From Symbiodinium microadriaticum (Eukaryota > Sar > Dinophyceae > Suessiales > Symbiodiniaceae), in contig LSRX01000428.1 in NCBI GenBank assembly GCA_001939145.1, forward strand, positions 1 to 64,000: a stretch of DNA of 64,000 nt, written 5' to 3'. Below the pieces are notes generated by a model. The model was not told the DNA's origin. It saw only the letters and a program-made list of their open reading frames with translations, and made no database searches. The stretch's first letter is position 1. Every line of letters begins with the position of its first letter. A program made the translations under genes and the position numbers. Below are positions 52,641 to 64,000 of the stretch, one piece after another.

Positions 52641-55600
52641 TTCTAGAAAAAATCCATTGGATCCGGATCAATCCATCTCTCCTGATGATACTGGTTATTG
52701 GAATCTATTTATATATCTCAATTGAATCCACATAATTTTTCTATCATAGTATTTTATTATAATCTACTCTGTACAAAGAAACGTTCCAACTGACCCTTTT
52801 TCGTGGGGCCACCCTCCGGGCCAGCAATTCCTCCAAATTTCTGGAAAATTCAGGGGTTCGGGAGGGCTTTCCTTTGCCTCAAAATTCCTCGAAAATGTCG
52901 AATCTCGGGCTTACTATTTTCTGGCAAAATTTCTAGATTCTAAATGTCTCGAAATTTGAATAAATAGGTGTAGAATATTTCATAATATTTTTTATTTTAT
53001 TTATGGATATTAAAGTTTAGGTATGATTATATATATATATATATTATTACGAATACAATGAAATTTGGATCGGAAATAATTATTTTTTTATTTATTTAGA
53101 TAAATAATTCGTAATATTATTTTATATAATTAAAATTCTTAAGAGAATAATTGGTTAATAATAATAATAATAATTAATTATTTTCTTAATGATAGATATA
53201 TTGTAATCGTTATGCTTATTTATATATAATGTCTTTAGTTAGCTCTAGATATCGATTTTGAGATTATTTATCTGAAATTATAATAGGTATTTGATAGCTT
53301 TAATATTAGAAGTGAATATCTTCTTTAATAATTTTGAATTTATTCTTCTAAATTCTTAAATAGATGAATTTTCTGAAGTATTAATTCGCGGCATATATAT
53401 TTATATATATATATTTAAAATTCTAAAATAAATATATTCTAAATATTTATATATTTCATTTCTTATATAAAAAAATATATCTTTAGCTCGCTCCGATTTA
53501 GTTATATTCTTTGGGAATTGAGTTCGGAATCCCGCGATAATGACGATATAAATATTTTTGATGATTAAAATAATGACCTTGATAACCGTCTAGCCTTAGG
53601 CGATTACTAACACTATAACAAAGACAAACGGCCTTAGATAATTACGATAATTTGAAATAGATATTTCATCTATGGCGTCTCCTGATCTTGAATTGACGCT
53701 CAAAATTATTATTATTATTCTATTATTTATTTATCTGAATCATTAAAATGATTATATCTACGATTCATATCTATTGGTCCCTATTTGACTTAAATAAAAA
53801 AAAATAAATAAAATTCGTAATAAATCGACGAAAGATTTATTAATATATTTTTTTTCGCCGATCGCTTATCATTCGTTATTGGAAATAATACTATCATTCT
53901 AGTATGAATATTATATAATAATATGATATTATATTTATAATAATCATAATAATATATGAAAATAGATTAATAATAATCATATTTTTTCATATATTTTCAA
54001 ATATCTTTCTATTTATTTAATATATTCTTAAAAAGAAAGATTTACGATTAATAACAAACGAAATCTTCTTATTTATGAATCTTAGAATATATATCGATAT
54101 GAAATTCTATTTAAGAGATTTATTTTATAATTTAATATTTTATTTATCTATATTGCGTAGAGAATATTATATTCATAATTATCAAGAGTCTCTTCAATTT
54201 GATTCTATATATATATATATATCTTATATTAAGACATATATTTCAATTTCTTGATATTTTGAAATTATTCTATAATATCCAAATTAAATTCAGAATCATT
54301 AATATTAAAAAAATAATCAATTATAATCTAATTATCAATTAATCGAAAAAATTAACGACCCACCAATCGATTTCCATCATTAGATTAGGAACGAAAAATT
54401 GAAATTAAGAAAAAATATTTGTCTATATATTATTTATCAATCTAATTTGATTTATTTTTAATATCGAGATTTTCATTTTCCGATTTTTTTTAATTTCATA
54501 ATAGAATTTTATGAGCATTTCGATTTTATATACAACGAAACTATTTTAAATCTATATAAGAAGATAGAATATCAATATAAATATGAAGATTTTTCTAAAT
54601 CTAATTCAAAAAAATATAGGCAAAATATTAAAAAAAAATCCAATTCCAATAAAACGGCAAATCATAAATACAATTCTCTCACTTCAGATTATAGCGAATA
54701 TCTCTTCATCCTTATAAATTTCTTTTAATATTTTATTTCATATATTCGATAAATATAAATATAGATATTTTTTATACTACTCCAATATTTTGCCTTATCT
54801 TTCTCTTCTTTATCTTAATTTTTCGAATCTTTCCAAAATAATATATATAATTAGCCAAAATATAACATACTAGAAATGCTATTTAGCAAAACATATAATA
54901 TTATTAAGTTATTCCAAAAAAATTTCCAAATTCAAATATATAAATTACATAAAATTAAATAAATATAATAATAAGAAATACCAATCAATCATCCAAATCC
55001 AATTCCACAAACTACTAAATTAAAACATCAAAAAAAATATCAAACCAATACCAAATTAGATATTTAACAAAAAATAAACCCTAACCACCAAAGTCTTACA
55101 AAATTAATAAATAAATATATATATATATATAAACACATAAAGAGAAATATAAGCAGACAAATTAATAGACAAATTCTATAGATCAATATATAAATACATA
55201 TATAAATAAATCATAACAGACCCACATTCCGAGTTACGGACAAATATACAAATACGAAATATAGAGAGATACACAGACACAGACAGACACATAGATAAAG
55301 ACACACAAAGAGACGCGCAGACAGACCCACAGACACATACCGAGAGAGACACGCACACAGAGACGCGCCCACATTCACAAACACACAGAGACACTTACAT
55401 TCAGAAAACACGAGACTGGAGCCACTATCAGAAATCTACAGAATTTTATTACTACGAAAATGTCGTCGCAAAATCACCAAGATATAACTACCGAGCGATA
55501 ACAAAGCTACCAAAATCTCTAAGATTTTTTCTGCCGAAATCTAAATTCACGCGGAACTAAAATTTTAAAAAATTTTCAGACGATACAACCAGTAATACAA

Positions 55601-56200
55601 AAGACTTTCAATTAATATCACATCAAAGGACCAAGTCATCAGAGACCAAAACGCACGAAGAATCACTAGTGCAAGCAATACAACACCATATTATTAGAGA
55701 TTTTTTCTAAATTTAGTTTAATATATGTGCAAGTTTCGAAAATTTCGAACGAAGTCTATATCAACGTATACTAGTCAAATTCCAATTCGATATAATAAAA
55801 TATAGGAATTAAGAATATATTTTCAATACATGCCCAAAAATACATATATCGAAGCAAAATTTCAGAATCAATAAAAAATAAAATTTCAATTAAATAAGTT
55901 GACTAACTAATTAATTAAACATTATATATACATATATTTTTTTGAAATATATTATCAAAAAATATGGCTTGTTTATTTTGAAGAACTTAACTTGCAAGCA
56001 TTTCAATATATTATATATACACATAAAAAAATATATATAATCTTCATTTTTGAATGATCTTCAAACTTCAATATGATCTACTCATATAAAGACAAAAAGT
56101 TAGAGCTGTGTTAATATTCACCGGACTATCTGAAGATCTTTTTACGTCTTCTACCATCTCTAAATGCGATACAGACAAACGAATATATTCGGACATGTAT
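52640..56200. other. AT-rich, gene-free island between convergent gene blocks
   Basis: Composition changes abruptly. A counted line (53041-53100) has 10 G/C in 60 bases, against roughly half in the flanking genes. I see no gene and no long open frame on either strand apart from frames forced through the simple repeat near 55.2-55.4 kb. Short AT runs (tatatatata) recur at 53030, 53395, 54210 and 55115. A less AT-rich patch (about 52790-52930, cgtggggccaccctccgggc) lies inside the left edge. + strand genes end before it and - strand genes end after it. Confidence 0.8.
55235..55402. repeat. (AGAC)n-like purine-rich low-complexity tract
   Basis: Runs of acagacacagacagacaca words on the + strand. 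The complementary frame translates to Cys/Val/Ser-rich peptides, an artefact of the repeat. Confidence 0.8.
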
Positions 56201-56302
56201 GGCATCCACGTGAGTCGTAGCTCGTGGGCAAGTGCTCCTCACAAGAACTTTTTTAGTTGATGCAGGCCCAGGCTCGCAAGAGCGGTCCCGAGCCTTTTGG
56301 CA

Positions 56303-57466
56303 TCATAAGTCCTTCACCATCGCTTGATTGCTCTCAGGCAAGAGATGCTTGATTTTGCGGACCTTGTCCTGCCATCCCAGCATTTTAATGAGATCGAGAA
56401 AAGCTTCATCACAAGAGACCTCGCCAGCCCAAACATCCCGAGTAGCATCTTTGCCATATCGGATGCCCAGATCTTGGCCAACCGGCTCCTTGTTGACAAT
56501 CAGTCTCAAGCAGTCCTTTGCCACGTACATCACCACGGAATTGGCCGGCGACACGACCAGGGAAGTGCCCGCTACGATCAGTAGATCTGCCCCATTCAAA
56601 TCATCGAGTTGCTCGAAGAACCTTGGCTAGTGAAACAACGCCCGAAGAGGCATTTGGAACACCAATGGTGCCAGCACAAGTGATAAGCACATGAAGCACA
56701 AGTAAAATGCTGAAACCGACAGACGACAGAAGCTTGTCAGACTGTGACAGTCAAGTGGCGCTGACGGGAGCGAGCCGCCAAAAAGAACAGTATTTGGTTT
56801 CACAAGTGGGGCGTTGCACCGTGGACAATTTATGTTAGAAGACTCTGCAGGCGCAGTGGGGTCTGTGCGATAAATGTCCTTCACATTCGTGCGGACTTGT
56901 GCGCAGAAGTCATCAAACGGCATCTCATAGCCACACCCTTCACATGACACTCGGGCCAAGCTTCCGTGGACGTTTGTGACAAGTTCCGGCGAGATACCAG
57001 TTTGATAGTCCAAGCCGTCAATGTTTTGAGTGAACAAGCGCTTCAACAAGCCCTCCTCCTCCAGAAATCGCATGAACCAGTGTGTCAATGTTGCTTTCCA
57101 CTGCTGCTGTTGCGTGCCCAGGATGAAAGGCCTTCGAACCTCGAGGTAAGGGAATTGGTTCTGAAAAAACATGTCCTTCATGACGACATTGACTGGGTCC
57201 ATGCGCATGCGCTTGCGTTGCGCCTCCGTAGCAGTGATAAGCTCTGGCCGCAAGGAGTCGTACATGCCTCCCGGAGATCGGAAATCTGGGATACCTGCGC
57301 CTGTCGAGGCACCTGCTCCTGTCAGGACATAGACAGACTTGCATGCACCGGACTTCAGGAATTCAGCGGTGCCAGCCAAATCCAGGCTTGGACGCGGCTT
57401 CATGGCTAAGCGGCTAATCGAAGACACTTTGGGACCCTTTGCTGTCTTAGAGCTGGCCTCATACAT
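56303..57466 (-). CDS. class I sirtuin (NAD-dependent protein deacylase)
   Basis: Exon 1 (57466 down to about 56766) reads MYEASSKTAKGPKVSSISRL, then the NAD-binding motif YVLTGAGASTGAGIPDFRSP (Asp61, Arg63), FTQNIDGLDYQTG, catalytic His167 (VTNVHGSL), zinc Cys175, 178, 214 and 217 (CEGC, CPRC) and VLFGGSLP. An intron of about 140 bases (donor gtcagc) ends near 56622-56627. Exon 2 continues (P/PR)FFEQLDDLNGADLLIVAGTS, the usual sirtuin LP-x-FFE...ADLLLVxGTS stretch, then NSVVMYVAKDCLRLIVNKEP and the stop at 56303. All catalytic and zinc residues are present, and the length (about 340 residues) is normal. SIRT2/SIRT3-like class I is most likely. The substrate is unknown. Acceptor choice (ctag|cc or caag|g) is ambiguous; the latter restores phase with the GT donor. 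Confidence 0.85.
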
Positions 57467-58630
57467 ACGGCATAATTGATCTGGGGGGCATGAGCGCGTG
57501 TTGGACTTCGCTGCACAACTAAGCCATTCGAGCCATGGTTTCGACTATGTGAACGTGAGCTTGCAAGTCACGCTCCAGGTCATAGAAGCACTGCAATACC
57601 TAACTACATACATACGTTACAGGCATGCATGAGAGCTTCCGTAGCCCAGACCCAACCTGACAAACGATACTCTGCCAAAAAATCGAGCACAATGTCCGTC
57701 AGGGTGCCAACTGGCTCTGAGGGCCACATCCACTATTTGACCGGACCAAACCTTCGGTGAATTTTTCTGCGTCGCACACAAACAATATGACTTGTCTCAC
57801 CTTTGCCGAATCCTGTCTCTAACTTCACTTGAAAAAGGACTGAACGCAAATCGCGCAGCCCGCGTGCAACACCATCTCGCTGCTTAACGCAGACCAGAGA
57901 CAGGGCGATTCAATGCAGGCATCTGGAAGATCATGAGTCATGAATGAGCTTTGCTCTTCTCAGTGACACATGTTCACTTGGCCTAACTCCTGGGTGACTC
58001 TTTGATGCTGCGCTCAGGTTGAACCATTAACTTGAAGCTGGATGCACCGTTTACTAAGTTTACTCCAAGTGTGTGGCGGGATAGACACTCCCTCTGCGAC
58101 AGCCGAGCTCAAGATTCGGCAGCTCCTTCTTTTTTGTACGCTGTGACAACGGAGAACTTAAGTTTCACTCGACTGTTGCCAACTATGTACATCGCCGTAC
58201 TGCACTTACAGCGGGTGGCCACTTGAAAAGCATGCCCAAAAATGTGTCCGTGATGAAGCTCGTTGAGTTGACAGACAGGATTGGGCTATTCTTGCCAAGG
58301 TGCTAGGCACGACGTAGTGCTTGCAGAGCATGGTTTCACGAACACTGACATTCCTACCTAGCCGAGCTAGCCACTCACAAAGGATTTAGCTTTTGTTCGG
58401 TCTGGCCCTGACAGTGGACTAACTCCCCTGCTCCTCAAGCTGTCGACTGGGCCTCGTCATGATGCCAGGATACGTTGCTCCTGTTCATGATGTCCAGCAG
58501 AACCATGCATCGCCTGCGCTGGGATGAGCAAGGGTTAAATGCACCACGAAATACTAACATAACAAACAAATAAGCCGATAAGTACACATACAGTACGTTT
58601 CTACTGAATATATACTGTATGTATGTGCAC

Positions 58631-58661
<31 letters not shown>

Positions 58662-60813
58662 ACACACACATACACTGCGAAACATGGACTCCATGTGTGA
58701 GTGTGTATCAAGCTCCTGGCCTCATGGAGTCTCTCCCTTAATTCCTCTTTGGATCTGTACCTGCGGCTCTCGGGATGGGCCCTGTCGGGTTCACAACATG
58801 CTGCGACGTCTAGTCACGGAGGGTTTTAGGGTTCTTTTGTTGAGCACCCTCCACCCTATGAGGGCTTAGGGTTTGGGGTTCAGGGTGCTACCAGGCGCTG
58901 TCAAGACTTGCCCGGGATAGGCAGCGAGGCACGGAAATGAAGTGCGTTGTGAAGGCTGCGCCACAGGGCACAGGGGCAAATAGAGCTGGTTGGCGCAGGC
59001 GCGCGATCGTGGGAATCCACGTCCTGCAAAGGTTGCCCATTTCTGGAGAGGCTCCAGGGCCCAAGGCGCAGTCTACATGCCAAGACGGAGCTAGGGTTCT
59101 CACGGCTTTCAATGCACTGATGCCTCAAGCAGACTCCACCTTCATGCAAAGCCATCGACACCCAAGACCTAGGGAGCTTCCCCATCGGCCTGCGGTCGAG
59201 TCTGGGAACACGTCCACGTGGAACGAATCGATACCTGGCATGCATTTCTTGCCTGCTTTCTCATGCGAGGCTTCTTCCCTGGCCCCTGATCTCCAGATCT
59301 AAAGACCGACCGCAGCCTCCGGGTGGAAATCGCGGGCAAGATGAAACGAAATCGAGGAAGCGAGACCGGTTCACCTTTGAAAGTGATGCTCAGGTAGATC
59401 CGTGCTTCCCTAACGCTCACCAGAAACTGTGGAGGGCGCCTGATCCATGTCCAGCAAGACAGCCTGCGAGCACAGTATCGTTATCTCAGAACAGAGAGTC
59501 GAGTGGCCCATCTCTAGGGCAGGAGCCACCAAGTGTTGGTATGCCGGCGATTGTTCAGTGAGACCACCTGGTTGTCATGCCACACAAATTGCGGGAGCAA
59601 GGCACAGGCGAGCCGGCTACCTGATGGACGCAGATGATCCAGTAACTCTTGCTCGCCCCACCTTGGCACTGCACTGCCCTGCCCGATGCTGCCCGTGCCG
59701 ATCTCCACGGCTGGATTTTGCTGAGGGCCCGGCTCCACGGAGTCTTCCCCGCCTTTGCATCATTGCTCAATAAATGCTCACCTCGTGACTAACATCCCGT
59801 CCGGCTACTCTTGTTGAAGCCTGAGCAGCTTCTGCCGTGCACTCCGACTGCCATCGAAAGAGAATTGCGGCATGAGGGCGATGTGGATCGGCGCGTGCGA
59901 CGACAGGGAGAGTGAGAGCGAGACAGTCAAACCACAAAGAGTTCAATATCGGACATGAGTAAAAACACAAAGCGACCATGAAGACAGCAACAGCAGCAAC
60001 TGCTCGCCAACAAACGACTTTGCCATCTCGGCAGTCTTTGCCCAGGGCCCCGGCATATCATGTCGCGTAGCTCCAATGCACTGAAGGCACTGAAGCACTC
60101 TACCGGTATGACCTGTGCAGGCAGACTTACACTCCATGCCAGTGGTCACAGAGGGTTCCTTTAAACTACCTTGCGCGCTAGCTTCTTTGCTTCTTTAGGT
60201 CTTTAGGTGGCGTTTCTCCCGAAGGCCGGTTGTGGAAATTGCGGAAGGCTGGCTAGAAGCCTTCATCTTGCGGCTGCGATTTGTCGCGAGGAGTTCTGGA
60301 AGTACTGCTCATCCTGTTCTTGCTTGCTTCGCCCGAGGTGGCTTCCGGGGATCTAGGCCTTGAAACCTCAAGCAAAAACGCCCTCCCTTGATGAGGCATG
60401 CATGGAGGAATGGGGAGAGCTGGGTGGCTGCATCCTTTCGTGATTAGCAGCACTGCTTCTGCAACTATGATTCTGGGTATGGTTGTGATTTTACATTTTG
60501 TTCTGGAGCCACGTGCCGCCAACCGCTTCTGCAACAAAGTGAGGAATTCGTGAGAACTCGAATCTGTGTCAGGTTCTTACTAAAGGTCATCATGCACCAA
60601 TATGAATGAGCTGCAGCTTAAATCGTCGTCAAAGTGACAGTCGTTGGTCGTATTAGTCGTCGTAGTAGCAGCAGCAGCAGTAGCAGTAGCAGTAGCAGTA
60701 GCAGAAATAGCAGAAATAGCAGCAGCAGCAGCAGCAGCAGCAGGAGGAGGAGGAGGAGGAGGAGGAGGAGGAGGAGGAGGTAGTACGTAGTACGTAGTAC
60801 GTAGTAGTAGTAC

Positions 60814-60881
<68 letters not shown>

Positions 60882-60882
60882 C

Positions 60883-60918
<36 letters not shown>

Positions 60919-61020
60919 CTACTACTACGTAGTAGTACGTAGTGGTAGTACGTAGTAGTACGTAGTGGTAGTACGTAGTAGTAGTACGTAGTAGCAGTAG
61001 TAGTATAGTACTAGTAGTAC

Positions 61021-61093
<73 letters not shown>

Positions 61094-61436
61094 TGCAGTA
61101 GTTTGAACTGCTCCGCCTCGTCCAAGCCCTCTCGGAAGGCTGTGAGCTGACCCCTTACTCCTTGGGAGGCAATTGGTCTTGCATGACTGCAAAATTTTAA
61201 GCTCGCTGCAGGTGTCAATGCTGTTTTGTCGTTAATATTTTGCCAAGTAGCTCGTTGCTAGGATGTTCATGCTTATTGCTGCTATTGCTGTTGCCACAGT
61301 CATCGCCTCGCTATTCCAAGAGGATTGCTGCGACAAAGACTATTCTTCTTTTCGGCTCATGGGTTAGGAAAAGTCAGTTCTCGGGCTTGGAGCTCCTCCT
61401 AATTCCGCGGTTCTGTGTTTCTTGTGGATTGTGGGG
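57467..61436. other. intergenic, no supported gene
   Basis: No recognisable exon chain on either strand. It includes a (TA)n run at about 58637-58661, TTTAGGG-like words at 58824-58878 (ttttagggttcttttg, gcttagggtttggggtt) and a large compound trinucleotide repeat (60655-61095). A - strand frame at 60537-60253 has no domain. Confidence 0.5.
60655..61095. repeat. compound trinucleotide repeat (GTA/GCA/GGA)n
   Basis: Successive blocks of (AGC)n, (GGA)n, (GTA)n with short (TAC)n inversions, then (AGC)n again. Internal gtagtactactactac turns create small palindromes. Open frames through it are poly-amino-acid artefacts. Confidence 0.9.
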
Positions 61437-63530
61437 TTAGCGTTGCTTGCTTTGGCCAGCTATGATTCTGAGCAAGCCGCCATCATCGCACCAGTAAGCG
61501 TGGGCGAGCTCGACGAACTCCTCGACATTCTCGACCTGTGACCACTTGAACTCCCATGGCCAACGAACCACTGTATCGCTTCAATCCAAGGAGGATGTGT
61601 GATGTCGTGCCTTAGATCAGACTAACCGCGGCCCGGGCTGTGACAGACCGATCAGCACCACCCGGACACAAAGGAGCACCACTGAGGCCCGTCTCCAAGA
61701 AGCTGACCTTAATGACTTGTCAACAAACCCTCTGCATACACCCCTAAACCGGGCAAAAGTGCCGGACACCAACCAAGGACATATAGTCCTCGAAAGACAT
61801 TGGCTCAGGGATAGCTCCTGCGAAATTGCGGAGTCAAACATCTTCATGCTTCTTGGCGGTACCAGGCCTGCTACCAGAAACCGCGTGGTGAAGTCCCGCT
61901 CCCGACCCTGAGATCTGCGCCTGGCGGCTCAGCACGTCACGAGCGATCCCTAAACGCGAAACCCTAACCAGAGGGGCGTGCCAGCTCCGCAGCTCTTCGG
62001 CCGGAGGCCTGCCTAGACCCGCCTGGAAGATGCGATCGCATGGGGTGTAGGTGGAGCTTGGGCAAACCGCCACATACAGCGCTGAGACTCTGCGATGCGG
62101 AAGGCCTCTTCCCGCTTGCGGCGAAAAACTTCCTGCAATTCCAGCACAAGTGACCACGGCAGTTGGAAGCAGTGATGCTGTGGCTGAATGTGCCCGACCG
62201 CCAACTGCTCTGTATCCAAGGCAAACGTGGTGGGTGAATCTACAATCTATACCAGGTCGATGTGGTTCACTGCAAACCTGTTCTATGGCTGGCCCCGTTT
62301 CCTTCGATCTCTGTGAACCCCCTGCACGCCTCGCCCGACTTCAGCGCAGCAACGAAATCGGCCAAGGTGCCGCACAGCTCTCCGGCCTGGGCTGAAGTTA
62401 CCGAGTCTGCTGGTTCTGACATGTTTCTGGCTTGGCTTGTCATGGCAGTCTTTACAACCGCAACTTCCCCTTGAAGCTCCCAATTCTTGAAGTCGCTCTC
62501 CGAGAGTGCAGGGTGGAAGTATCCGTCCTGCTGCTATGCCTGCCGCTCCAACCATCGTCATCATCCCTCATCAGTTCGTTTCGCTAGCAGCAGTAACCCA
62601 TTATACTTAGTCTTGAAGGGTTGTCGAAGGGTAAGGCTCGAGCGCAGCCCGCTCCAGGCCTCCGAGCAAAGGCAAAGGACATCGCAGTGTGTCGAGAAAG
62701 CGCTTCCAAAGTTCTAGAGGTGTGTGCACAAAGGGTTCAACTGTTTCACGAAATCTGCACAACTTAGGAACACCAATGACGGTCCTGGGCAACACTGCCA
62801 ACGGTTCTCGTTTGCTGCTCTCGTGCAGCTTGGCGGGCTTCTGACCCAAGAGAGTCCGGGCAAAAAAGACCTGCCGGGTCGCTTGTTGATCATTGCAGCG
62901 GTCTCGTGCCACTCTGCCAAGGTCATACTTGCGCTGTCCGTCCGGAGCAGGCCTCTCCCAGTGGCAATGGGACAATGAAGCCGTCCTTTAGTGCGCGCCC
63001 CACCAGGCGGCCCAGGAAGCGGAAACGGCGCTCGGCAGCCTGTGAAAGCGGGCAAATGCTTCTTTTTCACGCATCGTACACCGCCTCATCTGATCGCTGC
63101 AGTACTAGTTGTGGCGAAAACTGCAAATCAGTGATTGGAGGGGCCTCCCTCATTGAGCCGGATGGTGGTAGCGGACGCACCCACAGCCCGGAGCGGCAGC
63201 GTAGGTGCTGACCTTGTTTTGCTTATGCCTTCGACTCCCCCGCCTACAGCCCTCCACGTCTTCCCGAAACGTGGTGTTGAAGCCATGCTCGGGACACGCC
63301 CTCTTCGGGTCCGACTGTACTTTTAGGAGGCCGACTGGACCCGCCGCCACTGCCACTGCTGCCGCTGTTGCTTGAATCATCCTGTCACATGGTTTCCAGC
63401 ATGTAGAAGCTGAGGGTTTCCTGTACCCGCCCCTGCGAGCCTCGACCCACATGGGAACCTTTCGGTTCGTGGCCCTGTTCTGCAGTGCCCTGGCAACCTG
63501 CAACCGAGAGCAAGATTCGGTTTGAAGCCT
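61437..63530 (-). CDS. multi-exon gene with a HECT-like segment
   Basis: Exons are read on the - strand in this order: VARALQNRATNRKVPMWVEA (about 63500, after ttgcag); AAERRFRFLGRLVGRALKDG then FIVPLPLGEAC (about 63030, after ttcacag); FKNWELQGEVAVVKTAMTSQ through ELCGTLADFVAALKSGEACR (about 62490-62295); LQEVFRRKREEAFRIAESQR then CMWRFAQAPPT (about 62135-62045); GAIPEPMSFEDYMSLVGV (about 61825); and VRWPWEFKWSQVENVEEFVE then LAHAYWCDDGG, ending SKQR and TAA at 61437. FRFLGRLVGRALKDGFIVPLPL strongly resembles the start of a HECT ubiquitin-ligase domain, and VENVEEFVELAHAYW resembles a later HECT helix. The HECT C-lobe with its catalytic Cys was not found, so this may be truncated, a pseudogene, or a non-HECT protein. 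Confidence 0.45.
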
Positions 63531-64000
63531 CACCAGCATGCAACCAGCCTCTGCATAAAAAGACCGCGTGACGGCGCTGCCGAAGCCCGTCTCCGTGTCA
63601 AACTGGACCTCTCCGAGGACAAGGATGATGGGTTATGAGAGGGCTCACAGTAGCGCTCTAATCCCTAAACTCGTTAAACCTGGAATCCTGCCATTGTTTC
63701 AAGCAGCCCGGCCAGCTTTGCCACTCGATTCGAGCGGCGAACGAGAGGTCCGGAAGTGCCACGAACGTCAAGACCAGAAGCCCCAAACACACTAACCAAC
63801 CAACCAACCAACACACACACGCACGCAAAAAAAAAAATAAAGCTCCGAAACAATTCCCAAAAAGCCTCCGGCAAGAAGGGCCTCAAACTCCTTCAAACGG
63901 GGCCCAAGCCCAAAAGAGCTCTACCGCGCAGGCCTCCAGGAGGCGGTCCGATGGGGCGATTCGCTCCATCGCTGCTTCGGCCTTCTCTGTGCGACAGTAC
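63531..64000. other. no supported gene; simple-sequence patch
   Basis: May hold an upstream exon of the - strand gene, but none is recognised. A run of accaacca, acac and poly-A (63792-63840) is low complexity. Confidence 0.4.

Noticed and set aside
52640-56200. Island as a dinoflagellate mitochondrial or plastid minicircle gene insert
   Set aside because: No recognisable cox, cob, psb or rRNA coding stretch was seen, so an organellar origin is only kept as an untested alternative.
60653-61218. Leu/Thr/Ser homopolymer-rich frames on the - strand
   Set aside because: Artefacts of the compound trinucleotide repeat.
1-64000. CRISPR arrays, bacterial operons, ribosome binding sites
   Set aside because: No spaced repeats or operon-like intact genes; the window is eukaryotic with dense introns.
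1-64000. tRNA, rRNA and spliced-leader RNA genes
   Set aside because: No cloverleaf, rRNA-like or spliced-leader sequence was recognised by eye; a tRNAscan or Rfam run would be decisive.

Overview
The window looks like nuclear DNA of a dinoflagellate (Symbiodiniaceae or a relative). The grounds are: GC-moderate genes cut into many short exons; exon ends that fit both GT-AG and GC-AG introns, often with a G after the acceptor AG; TTTAGGG-like tracts; long same-strand gene blocks; lineage-typical protein types (thrombospondin type 1 arrays, fascin-like trefoil repeats, kelch repeats); and a tyrosine-recombinase retrotransposon. This rests on pattern recognition, since no database search was possible. 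Most exons were found by translating short stretches between plausible splice sites, so gene spans are firmer than exact exon ends.

Layout. From about 3.7 to 52 kb every recognisable gene is on the + strand: a signal-anchored protein with helical repeats and fascin-like trefoil repeats (3.7-9.6 kb); a coiled-coil relic (11.8 kb); a putatively N-myristoylated Gly/Pro/Met-rich protein (12.5-13.9 kb) and coiled-coil exons beyond a 218-base N gap (14.9-16 kb); a kelch-repeat gene (17.2-27.4 kb) with a 7.6 kb retrotransposon in one intron; a laforin-like glucan phosphatase (28.8-29.8 kb); a very long surface-protein gene made of an unclassified Cys-containing module and about 24 thrombospondin type 1 repeats, ending in a membrane anchor (30.9-46.5 kb, related module exons already at 28.2-28.6 kb); and an RRM protein (47.3-52.1 kb). 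From 56.3 kb onward the genes are on the - strand: a class I sirtuin (57.5-56.3 kb) and a gene with a HECT-like exon (63.5-61.4 kb). The two blocks converge on a roughly 3.5 kb AT-rich island (52.64-56.2 kb) in which I see no gene.

The retrotransposon (18.22-25.86 kb) encodes Gag-like, reverse transcriptase, RNase H and methyltransferase-like sequence and a tyrosine recombinase, with A1...B1-A2-B2 split direct repeats. Its RNase H appears to be split by the methyltransferase-like segment. Reading-frame breaks suggest this copy is decaying.

The genes share no obvious pathway. The most notable points are the convergent strand switch at the AT-rich island, the split-repeat retroelement with its unusual domain order, and the module plus thrombospondin gene, which shows a very recent exon-pair duplication (604 bp, only two differences seen).
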